The notes under the pieces: generated by a model | Databases searched by the model: none | Told to the model about the DNA's origin: nothing | The model's input: the letters and a program-made list of their open reading frames with translations, nothing else | Position numbers and translations under genes: made by a program | In this document: positions 1 through 6,576 of the stretch, in pieces | Numbering within the stretch: the first letter of the stretch is position 1 | Layout: each line of letters begins with the position of its first letter | From: an uncultured Novosphingobium sp. | GTDB lineage: Bacteria > Pseudomonadota > Alphaproteobacteria > Sphingomonadales > Sphingomonadaceae | Length of the DNA stretch: 6,576 nt | Direction: 5' to 3' | Assembly: GCA_946886075.1 (NCBI GenBank) | Contig: CAMPHR010000075.1 | Location: 1 to 6,576, forward strand

Positions 1-69
1 CACGCCTCACGCCTCACGCCTCACGCCTCACGCCTCACGCCTCACGCCTCACGCCTCACGCCTCACGCC
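1..69. repeat. Heptanucleotide tandem repeat (CACGCCT)n
   Basis: Nine perfect copies of the 7-base unit CACGCCT followed by a six-base partial copy fill the left edge, so the array probably extends outside the window. The period is not a multiple of three. On the + strand no frame has a stop inside the array, but on the - strand TGA occurs in every frame. A coding role is unlikely and a non-coding simple sequence repeat is the natural reading. Such arrays tend to change copy number by slipped-strand replication. It lies about 85 bases upstream of the AT-rich control region of the receptor gene. Confidence 0.95.
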
Positions 70-153
70 AGTGGGGAACTGCGACCGATGCCGCTCCGTC
101 AACCCGCCTCAACTCCACGACGAGCCGACCCACGTCCTACAACTTCTCAATTG

Positions 154-169
154 ATACGTTATAACATTT
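154..169 (+). promoter_or_regulatory. Candidate Zur operator overlapping a -10-like element
   Basis: The 16-mer ATACGTTATAACATTT is centred on a perfect 8-base palindrome, GTTATAAC (158-165), in an AT-rich patch inside otherwise GC-rich DNA. Proteobacterial Zur boxes have a GTTATAAC-type core flanked by ATG/CAT, so the match is good by eye, although the left arm has C where T is expected. TATAAC at 160-165 also resembles a -10 hexamer; no convincing -35 was seen at the right spacing. A repressor bound here would block transcription of the downstream receptor. The link to zinc is strengthened by the His-rich loop in that receptor. Binding itself is inferred. Confidence 0.6.
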
Positions 170-215
170 AAGATACGGCGCATCCCGCAAACCGTTTTAA
201 TCGAGGCTTTCCTTC

Positions 216-2381
216 ATGACTTCCCCTCTGCCGCTCCTCCGAGCCAGCTGCGCCATCGCCCCGATCTGCCTTGTTTTCCCTGCCCTCGCCCAAACCACAT
301 CCACCCAGCAGCCAGCCTATCATGACCAGCAGGCCGACATCGTCGTCACCGCTATCATCCCCCGCCGCCAGGGCGATATCCTGTCCGGCACCTCGGTTCT
401 GTCAGGAACCGAGCTGACCCGCGACCTGCGCCCCACCATCGGCGAAACGCTCGCCCGTCAGCCCGGCGTCTCCGCCACATCCTTCGGCCCCAACGCCTCC
501 CGCCCAGTCCTGCGCGGTTTCCAGGGCGAGCGCGTTCGCATCCTGACAGACGGCATCGGCAGCTTCGACGTATCGAACACCTCGGTCGACCACGCGGTCG
601 CGATCAATCCGCTGACCGCTGATCGGATCGAAGTCCTGCGCGGTCCCGCCGCCCTGCTCTACGGCTCCTCCGCGATCGGCGGCGTCGTCAATGTGATCGA
701 CAGCCGCATCCCCCGCCGCGTGCCCGATGAGCCCGTGCATGTGGATGCCATCACCACCTATGGCAGCGCAGCCGATGAGCGCACGGTCGCTGGCGAGATC
801 GAGGTGCCGATCGGTGGAGGCTTCGTCGCACATGCCGATGGCAGCCACACCAAGACCGGCGATCTGCGGACGGGAGGCTATATCCTCGCAGCTCCTCTGC
901 GCGCGATCGCTGCCCAGTCCGATGATGAGGAAATCCGGGAAGACGGCCGATTGCGCGGAAAGCTGCCCAATACGGCGGCGGAAACCTGGGAAGTAGCAGG
1001 CGGCATCGCCTATGTCGGCGACCGCGGCAATCTGGGCTTTTCCGTTTCGCACAGCGAAAACCGCTACGGCGTACCATCGCGTATCGACGTGACCGAAGCC
1101 CACGACCATGACCATGGCGATGAGGAGGATCATGACCATGACCATGATCACGGGCATTCCCATGAGGATGTGACGCTGGCCATGCAGCAGACCCGTGCCG
1201 ATCTTCGCGGTGAGGTCGCCGTAAACGGCCCATTCCTCGACAGCATCCGCCTGCGCGCCGGATGGGCGACCTACCGGCATGACGAAATCGAGCCCACAGG
1301 CGAGATCGGCACCACCTTCCGCAACCAATCCATGGAAAGCCGACTGGAATTCATCCAGTCCCGCCGCGGCAACTGGGACGGCGCGTCGGGCGTCCAATAT
1401 TTCACCCGCCGCTTTTCGGCCGATGGCGAGGAAAAGTTCCTGCCCAGGAATCAGACCGAGCAGCTCGGCTTCTTCACGCTTCAGTCGGTCGATCTTGGCG
1501 ACACCCGGTTCGAAGCGGGCGCACGCTATGAAAAGACCCAGCTCCGCTCAGACCCGGACGCGGATCTTTTCATCGGGGGCCAGCGTCGCAGCTTCGATGC
1601 CATTTCCGGGTCCATCGGCGCCAGCCAGCAGGTCCTTCCCGGTTGGCGGCTGGGCCTGAACCTCGCCCGGACTGAACGCGCGCCGTCTGCTGAAGAGCTG
1701 TTCGCACGCGGCAATCATGCCGGGACGCAGGCGTTCGAGCTTGGCAACCCCGACTTCGGGCTTGAAAAAAGCTGGGGCGTCGAAGGCACGTTACGGGGCA
1801 AGGGCGAAGGCTACAGCCTGTCGCTATCCGCCTATCACAACTGGTTCGACGGCTATATCTACGACACGATCGTCGATGATAGTGTTTGCCAAGCGGCCAA
1901 TGGCGGGACGGCACTGGAATTTCCATGCTTCCAATATGCGCAGGCGGACGCTCGCTACTGGGGCATCGAGGCTGAAGGAGCGGTCAAGCTCGCGCAGCTC
2001 GGCCGCTATGCGCTGAACCTCGACGGCGTCGCCGACTATGTCCGCGCGACCATCACCGGGTCAGGGCCCGCGCCGCGCATCCCACCGCTCCGCCTGCTGG
2101 GCGGGCTGGAGTTGCAGGATGACCGCGTGTCGCTGCGCGGCGAGGTGGAGCATAGCTTCGCGCAGGATCGCATCGCCTCTTCGGAAACGCGAACGAGCGG
2201 CTTCACGCTGATCAACGCGTCGCTTTCCTTCAAGCCGTTCAGCGGCAACGACCGGACGAGCATAACGGTCAGCGCCAACAACATCTTCGACGTGGAAGCG
2301 CGGCGCCATGCCAGCGTGCTCAAGGATTTCGCCCCGCTCGCCGGTCGCGACATCCGCGTAACCGCCCGACTGTCAATCTGA
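216..2381 (+). CDS. znuD: ZnuD-like TonB-dependent outer-membrane receptor, probable zinc uptake
   Basis: This 721-residue protein has the layout of a TonB-dependent receptor that brings a ligand across the outer membrane using energy from TonB-ExbBD. A signal peptide ends at ALA (23-25) before Gln26. A TonB box, DIVVTA, lies at 41-46. The plug domain covers about 54-165 and includes VLRGF (98-102) and LRGPAALLYGSSAIGGVVNV (141-160). The rest is beta-barrel with the usual ERAPSAEELFA (487-497). Residues 295-317 form a loop with nine histidines alternating with Asp/Glu, as in the Neisseria zinc receptor ZnuD, so zinc is the likely ligand. Cys558 and Cys571 may form a disulphide in an extracellular loop. 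The chain ends in Ile, not the usual aromatic residue. ATG 216 is supported by GAGG (203-206), nine bases upstream. A Zur-like operator lies 47 bases upstream. The receptor class is certain; the zinc assignment is an inference from the loop and operator, and nickel, cobalt or copper remain possible. Confidence 0.88.
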   Translation: MTSPLPLLRASCAIAPICLVFPALAQTTSTQQPAYHDQQADIVVTAIIPRRQGDILSGTSVLSGTELTRDLRPTIGETLARQPGVSATSFGPNASRPVLRGFQGERVRILTDGIGSFDVSNTSVDHAVAINPLTADRIEVLRGPAALLYGSSAIGGVVNVIDSRIPRRVPDEPVHVDAITTYGSAADERTVAGEIEVPIGGGFVAHADGSHTKTGDLRTGGYILAAPLRAIAAQSDDEEIREDGRLRGKLPNTAAETWEVAGGIAYVGDRGNLGFSVSHSENRYGVPSRIDVTEAHDHDHGDEEDHDHDHDHGHSHEDVTLAMQQTRADLRGEVAVNGPFLDSIRLRAGWATYRHDEIEPTGEIGTTFRNQSMESRLEFIQSRRGNWDGASGVQYFTRRFSADGEEKFLPRNQTEQLGFFTLQSVDLGDTRFEAGARYEKTQLRSDPDADLFIGGQRRSFDAISGSIGASQQVLPGWRLGLNLARTERAPSAEELFARGNHAGTQAFELGNPDFGLEKSWGVEGTLRGKGEGYSLSLSAYHNWFDGYIYDTIVDDSVCQAANGGTALEFPCFQYAQADARYWGIEAEGAVKLAQLGRYALNLDGVADYVRATITGSGPAPRIPPLRLLGGLELQDDRVSLRGEVEHSFAQDRIASSETRTSGFTLINASLSFKPFSGNDRTSITVSANNIFDVEARRHASVLKDFAPLAGRDIRVTARLSI
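1101..1163 (+). repeat. Hexanucleotide-rich stretch encoding the His/Asp metal loop
   Basis: Within the receptor gene, GACCAT-type units recur in two blocks (about 1104-1115 and 1132-1149) separated by an acidic GDEED segment. The six-base unit keeps the frame, so gain or loss of a copy would lengthen or shorten the His-Asp loop without breaking the gene. The encoded loop lies between predicted barrel strands and faces outside if the homology to ZnuD holds. Length variation between strains is an inference. Confidence 0.6.
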
Positions 2382-2402
2382 GCAACCTGGTTGATTGCAC
2401 CA

Positions 2403-2420
2403 TGTGACGTTTTCGTTACA
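2403..2420. promoter_or_regulatory. Inverted repeat upstream of the NUDIX-DUF47 gene; weak PhoB-box resemblance
   Basis: TGTGACGTTTTCGTTACA is an inverted repeat of two 7-base arms around TTTT, with one G/T wobble. As RNA it could form a small hairpin, but no T-tract follows, so it is a poor terminator. Read on the - strand, TTGTAACGAAAACGTCAC (2404-2421) matches about 12 of 18 positions of the PhoB-box consensus (two CTGTCAT-like repeats, AT-rich 4-base spacer). That would suit a phosphate gene, but the match is mediocre. It may simply be an operator for an unidentified regulator. Confidence 0.3.
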
Positions 2421-2428
2421 AGGCAGAC

Positions 2429-2476
2429 ATGGATGAGGGGCACACTACAGCTTTGACTTGGGCGGCGCACTGGTAA
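2429..2476 (+). CDS. Possible 15-codon leader ORF, stop-start overlap with the next gene
   Basis: ATG 2429 opens a short frame encoding MDEGHTTALTWAAHW and ending in TAA at 2474-2476. The last base of that stop is the first base of ATG 2476 (TAATG). AAGG at 2420-2423 lies five bases before ATG 2429 and is a better ribosome site than anything directly in front of 2476. This is the geometry of translational coupling, where ribosomes finishing the leader restart on the main gene. No homology can be claimed for so short a peptide, and chance is a real alternative. Confidence 0.25.
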   Translation: MDEGHTTALTWAAHW

Positions 2477-3591
2477 TGCGCCAGATCGCCGCCCTGCCCT
2501 ATGCCACCGATCCCGACGGGTCGATGCGCATCCTGCTGATCACATCGCGCGAAACCCGCCGCTGGGTGATCCCCAAGGGCAACCGCATCAAGGGCATGGC
2601 CTCGCACCGCGCAGCCGAGCTTGAAGCCTATGAAGAAGCGGGCATCCACGGCATCGCCTGCCCCGCTCCGCTCGGCCGCTACCGCTATGACAAGCGCCGC
2701 CGCAAGGGTGGCTCGCGCGAGGCGACGGTAGAGGTTTTTCCACTTGCGGTGACCGGCCAGTTATCGCAATGGCCCGAACAGGGGCAGAGGGAACTGCGCT
2801 GGTTTCCGGTCGCAGAGGCCGCGAAGGCCGTCGACGAACCCGATCTTCAAACCATTATCGCGGCCTTTCGTGAACCGCCGCGTGATCCCGGCTTGTTCAT
2901 CCGAATGCTGCTGCGGGTCAAGGAATGGCAGAGCGAAAGGACTGGAATGCTGCGGTGGTTTCACGCGCTGATGCCCAAGCAGGGGCGCTTCTTCGAACAG
3001 TTCGAGGATCATGCGACAACCCTGGTTGCGGGCGCCGATGCGCTTGCCAAGCTGCTGAAGGGCGGCCCGGACATGGATGCGCATATCCAGGAGATTTCAG
3101 CGCGAGAGCATGAGGCGGACGACATCATCCGCGAAGTGTTGCAGGACGTGCGCCGCATCTTCGTCACCCCATTCGATCGCAGCGCCATCACTGGCCTGAT
3201 CGGCGTGATGGATGACGCCATCGACCAGATGAACCAGACCGCCAAGGCGATCGCCCTGTTCGAGGTGAAGGATTTCGCCCCGCAGATGCAGGACATGAGC
3301 GCACTGATCGTAGAATGCGCCCGCATCACGGCAGAGGCGATGCCGCTCCTGCGCTCGCTCAGCCTCAACTCCGTGCGGCTCCACGACCTGACGGAGCGAT
3401 TGGTGAAGCTCGAAGGCCATGCCGACATTCTCCATGAGGCGGGCCTCAAGGCGCTCTACAATCAAGCGCGTCAGGGGAACCCGATGGACTTCGTCGTCGG
3501 CAATGAAATCTACGCCCATCTGGAGAGGGTGACCGATCGTTTCGAGGACGTCGCCAACGAAATCTCCGGCCTGGTCATCGATCACGCCTGA
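2476..3591 (+). CDS. NUDIX hydrolase-DUF47 (PhoU-related) fusion protein
   Basis: One uninterrupted 371-residue frame joins two domains. Residues 1 to about 138 are a NUDIX hydrolase: IPKG (32-35) leads into a Nudix box running from Gly35 to Ile57, with metal-binding Glu50, Glu53 and Glu54 present. Two box positions differ from consensus: Met41 replaces Glu and Leu49 replaces Arg. The style (RRWVIPKG, then RYRYDKRRRKGG) resembles diphosphoinositol-polyphosphate phosphohydrolase-like NUDIX proteins, which cleave pyrophosphate bonds; the substrate here is unknown. Residues 158-371 are a complete DUF47 (PhoU_div) domain of 214 residues, the usual length of the free protein, with EHEADDIIREV and FVTPFDR followed by a DDAIDQ helix. 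DUF47 proteins partner PiT permeases, and pit follows 60 bases downstream, so an operon is likely. ATG 2476 was chosen because homology begins there; TTG 2458 is in frame but has no ribosome site. No membrane segment is seen, so the protein should be cytoplasmic. The NUDIX and DUF47 assignments are firm; their joint function is inferred. Confidence 0.87.
   Translation: MRQIAALPYATDPDGSMRILLITSRETRRWVIPKGNRIKGMASHRAAELEAYEEAGIHGIACPAPLGRYRYDKRRRKGGSREATVEVFPLAVTGQLSQWPEQGQRELRWFPVAEAAKAVDEPDLQTIIAAFREPPRDPGLFIRMLLRVKEWQSERTGMLRWFHALMPKQGRFFEQFEDHATTLVAGADALAKLLKGGPDMDAHIQEISAREHEADDIIREVLQDVRRIFVTPFDRSAITGLIGVMDDAIDQMNQTAKAIALFEVKDFAPQMQDMSALIVECARITAEAMPLLRSLSLNSVRLHDLTERLVKLEGHADILHEAGLKALYNQARQGNPMDFVVGNEIYAHLERVTDRFEDVANEISGLVIDHA
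2936..2949 (+). promoter_or_regulatory. Internal ribosome binding site and ATG at the DUF47 domain start
   Basis: AAAGGA (2936-2941) sits five bases before an in-frame ATG at 2947, which begins MLRWFHALMPKQGRFFEQF, the normal N-terminus of stand-alone DUF47 proteins. This is the best Shine-Dalgarno sequence in the operon. It suggests that a free 214-residue DUF47 protein (2947-3591) is made in addition to, or instead of, the fusion. It may be a relic of two separate genes whose intervening stop codon was lost. Confidence 0.55.
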
Positions 3592-3651
3592 TCTCGGGCT
3601 ACCTATCGCAGCCGTTCGTTTCGATCCATGCAGGACAAAGCCTAACCCGCC

Positions 3652-4653
3652 ATGGAAGCCCATCTCGCTTTCCCGCTGCTCGTCGCCCTAATCGGGGTTG
3701 CACTCGCGTTCGACTTCCTGAACGGCCTGCATGACGCCGCAAACTCGATCGCCACGATTGTCTCGACGCGCGTATTGAAGCCTCAATATGCCGTCGCATG
3801 GGCGGCCTTCTTCAATTTCATCGCCTTCCTCTTCTTCGGCCTTCATGTCGCTGAGACGGTAGGCAAGGGCATTGTCGATGCCAGCATCATCGACCCGCAG
3901 GTGGTATTCGGCGCGCTCATGGGCGCGATTGCCTGGAACCTCATCACCTGGGGGCTGGGCATACCATCCTCCAGCAGCCACGCCTTGATCGGCGGGTTGC
4001 TCGGCGCCGGCACGGCCAAGGCGGGCCTCAGCGCGGTGGTTTGGAGCGGCGTCTTCAAGACCAGCGCCGCCATCGTTATGTCTCCGGCAATCGGCTTGAT
4101 ATTGGCGCTGTTGCTGGTGCTCATCATCAGTTGGATTTTCCGCCGCTTCACGCCCCAGGGCGCTGATCGGGTGTTCCGCAAGCTCCAACTCGTCTCCGCC
4201 TCGCTCTACTCGCTCGGCCATGGCGGCAACGACGCGCAGAAAACCATGGGGATCATCGCCGTCCTGCTCTATTCGCAGGGCATGCTGGAAGGCGGCTTCC
4301 ATGTGCCCTTCTGGGTGGTGATTTCCTGTCAGGCGGCGATGGGGGTCGGCACGCTGCTCGGCGGATGGAAGATCGTCCACACGATGGGGTCGAAGATTAC
4401 CCGCCTCACTCCGGCGCAGGGCTTTTGCGCGGAAACCGGCGGCGCGATCACGCTGTTCATGGCGACGCATCTCGGCATTCCCGTTTCGACAACGCACACC
4501 ATTACGGGCGCGATCGTTGGCGTCGGCGCATCCCGCCGCTTGTCCGCGGTGCGCTGGAACGTCGCGTCGGGCATCGTCATCGCCTGGGTCGTCACCCTCC
4601 CGGCAGCAGCGCTGATCGGTGCGGGTTTTTACGAACTGACCCGGCTGTTCTGA
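3652..4653 (+). CDS. pit: PiT-family inorganic phosphate permease
   Basis: This 333-residue inner-membrane protein belongs to the PiT family (PF01384), which imports phosphate, in bacteria largely as a neutral metal-phosphate complex driven by the proton gradient. Both halves of the family's internal repeat are visible: FLNGLHDAANSIATIVST (22-39) with GIPSSSSHALIGG (103-115), then SLGHGGNDAQKTMGI (187-201) with GIPVSTTHTITGA (275-287). Several hydrophobic spans fit a multi-pass protein. It is of the short class without the long central loop of E. coli PitA. It follows the DUF47-encoding gene by 60 bases on the same strand, the arrangement of orfA-pit in Sinorhizobium meliloti. The ATG has no clear Shine-Dalgarno sequence. 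A five-codon frame (3628-3645, MQDKA) precedes it in the same frame and ends in TAA, which rules out an upstream in-frame start. Family assignment is secure; metal preference cannot be read from the sequence. Confidence 0.95.
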   Translation: MEAHLAFPLLVALIGVALAFDFLNGLHDAANSIATIVSTRVLKPQYAVAWAAFFNFIAFLFFGLHVAETVGKGIVDASIIDPQVVFGALMGAIAWNLITWGLGIPSSSSHALIGGLLGAGTAKAGLSAVVWSGVFKTSAAIVMSPAIGLILALLLVLIISWIFRRFTPQGADRVFRKLQLVSASLYSLGHGGNDAQKTMGIIAVLLYSQGMLEGGFHVPFWVVISCQAAMGVGTLLGGWKIVHTMGSKITRLTPAQGFCAETGGAITLFMATHLGIPVSTTHTITGAIVGVGASRRLSAVRWNVASGIVIAWVVTLPAAALIGAGFYELTRLF

Positions 4654-4657
4654 CGTT

Positions 4658-4677
4658 CGCCCCCTTCACAAGGGGCG
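4658..4677 (+). terminator. Weak hairpin just after pit
   Basis: CCCCTT (4661-4666) and AAGGGG (4670-4675) pair perfectly around a three-base loop, with two further GC pairs after a bulged C. It begins four bases after the pit stop codon, a natural place for a terminator or a 3'-end stabilising hairpin. The following sequence is only moderately T-rich, so termination would be weak. It overlaps the -35 of the promoter candidate, so one of the two readings may be coincidental. Confidence 0.3.
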
Positions 4678-4692
4678 GCCTTGTCTCTATAT
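4664..4692 (+). promoter_or_regulatory. Candidate sigma-70-type promoter for rpoB
   Basis: CTTCAC (4664-4669) and CTATAT (4687-4692) are separated by exactly 17 bases. The alphaproteobacterial housekeeping pattern is CTTGAC-17-CTATAT, so the match is 5/6 and 6/6. Transcription would start near 4699 and give a leader of about 265 nucleotides before rpoB. It is the best promoter match seen between pit and rpoB, but it was found by eye and not scored against background. Confidence 0.5.
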
Positions 4693-4741
4693 GGCCTTTT
4701 GAAAATCCGGTCTTTGACTAGCCTTCGGGCGGTTGAGGACC

Positions 4742-4763
4742 GTCCCCTGGATCGCCCGGGGAC
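4742..4763. repeat. GC-rich inverted repeat in the rpoB leader
   Basis: GTCCCCTGG (4742-4750) and CCCGGGGAC (4755-4763) pair with a single T/C mismatch around the loop ATCG, making a stable stem-loop. No T-tract follows, so it is not an intrinsic terminator. It could be an RNA structural element of the leader or a copy of a dispersed palindromic repeat. Confidence 0.6.
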
Positions 4764-4828
4764 CGGCTTCGAATAGCGCGCGAAACCGGCGGGATTGGGC
4801 GAAATACGGCGGGTCACAAGGTGCTGAC

Positions 4829-4863
4829 AGTGCGGATCGGACAGTCCCGGCCCGCACTTTTTT
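4829..4863 (+). terminator. Intrinsic terminator or attenuator upstream of rpoB
   Basis: AGTGCGG (4829-4835) pairs perfectly with CCGCACT (4852-4858). Inside, after one mismatch and a G/U pair, CGG (4838-4840) pairs with CCG (4847-4849) around the six-base loop ACAGTC. Five further T residues (4859-4863) follow the stem. This is a textbook Rho-independent terminator. It ends 101 bases before the rpoB start codon. If transcription of rpoB begins at the 4664-4692 promoter, the element lies inside the leader and would act as an attenuator. If rpoB has a promoter downstream of it, it simply ends the pit operon. No clear antiterminator pairing was found. Confidence 0.75.
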
Positions 4864-4964
4864 GCGTGGCGGCATAGGCGCGAATCAGCGCTTTTGCTCG
4901 TCCCGTCAGACTGAATTTTCGCTGCGATGCGGATAAATGCGACGAACTACAGGCAGGAAACGCA

Positions 4965-6576
<1,612 letters not shown>

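Larger units (their letters stand above)
4654..4964 (+). other. Non-coding region between pit and rpoB
   Basis: These 311 bases contain no credible gene. In order they hold a small CCCCTT/AAGGGG hairpin, a promoter candidate, a GTCCCC/GGGGAC hairpin, an intrinsic terminator with a T-tract, and about 100 bases leading to the rpoB ribosome site. In the last part GATAAA (4932-4937) is a weak -10-like element with no good -35. In many bacteria rplL directly precedes rpoB; no ribosomal protein gene is present here. Confidence 0.7.

Noticed and set aside
1..69. CRISPR array at the left edge
   Set aside because: The units are 7 bases, directly adjacent and without spacers.
1..171. Open + strand frame through the heptamer array, possibly the tail of a gene entering from the left
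   Set aside because: The array has no stops in any + frame by composition alone, the encoded peptide is a seven-residue repeat, and the stop falls inside the AT-rich operator region, so coding is unlikely although the left flank is unseen.
402..1397. 331-codon open frame on the - strand inside the receptor gene
   Set aside because: It is antisense to a well-supported TonB receptor frame, has low-complexity composition and no recognisable domain; long shadow frames are common in GC-rich DNA.
2383..2393. CAACCTGGTTG palindrome after the receptor stop as a terminator
   Set aside because: The arms are only five bases around a single base, so it cannot fold as drawn, and no T-tract follows.
3628..3645. 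Five-codon frame MQDKA before pit as a leader peptide
   Set aside because: It has no ribosome site and is too short to distinguish from chance; it is useful only because its stop fixes the pit start.
3688..4497. 269-codon open frame on the - strand inside pit
   Set aside because: It mirrors the pit coding strand, is rich in Arg/Glu/His/Asp as expected from the complement of membrane-protein codons, and shows no motif.
4733..4936. 67-codon frame on the + strand in the pit-rpoB gap
   Set aside because: It runs through the stem-loop and the intrinsic terminator, has no ribosome site and no recognisable sequence; the region is better explained as leader and control DNA.

Overview
The window looks like chromosomal DNA from a GC-rich alphaproteobacterium, most likely a sphingomonad (Sphingobium/Sphingomonas/Novosphingobium type). 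The main support is the N-terminal half of RpoB (start [20 protein letters not shown]), which reads like the sphingomonad protein. The other genes share its GC-rich codon use. All genes lie on the + strand: a TonB-dependent receptor, a NUDIX-DUF47 fusion protein, a PiT-type phosphate permease, and rpoB, which runs off the right edge.

Region by region. Bases 1-69 are a near-perfect heptanucleotide tandem repeat (CACGCCT, almost ten copies) that probably continues off the left edge. Bases 70-215 are non-coding and end in a short AT-rich stretch holding a palindrome that resembles a Zur (zinc uptake regulator) operator. Bases 216-2381 encode an outer-membrane receptor with a histidine/aspartate-rich loop, best read as a ZnuD-like zinc receptor. 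After a 94-base gap containing an inverted repeat and a possible 15-codon leader ORF, bases 2476-3591 encode one continuous reading frame joining a NUDIX hydrolase domain to a DUF47 (PhoU-related) domain, with a strong internal ribosome binding site exactly where a stand-alone DUF47 protein would begin. Sixty bases later comes the PiT permease (3652-4653). Bases 4654-4964 are non-coding and hold a good sigma-70-type promoter candidate, a GC hairpin and a convincing intrinsic terminator, all upstream of rpoB (4965 onward).

How they may work together. DUF47 next to a PiT permease is an established low-affinity phosphate uptake pair (compare orfA-pit of Sinorhizobium meliloti). The unusual point is the covalent addition of a NUDIX domain of the type related to diphosphoinositol-polyphosphate phosphohydrolases, which suggests that hydrolysis of a phosphorylated signal or of polyphosphate is tied to phosphate import. 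The zinc receptor is probably a separate, zinc-repressed unit, although PiT permeases carry metal-phosphate complexes, so a metal/phosphate link is conceivable. The rpoB start is also of interest: its immediate neighbour is pit and not rplL, and its upstream region has the layout of an attenuated leader or of a terminator followed by a second promoter.
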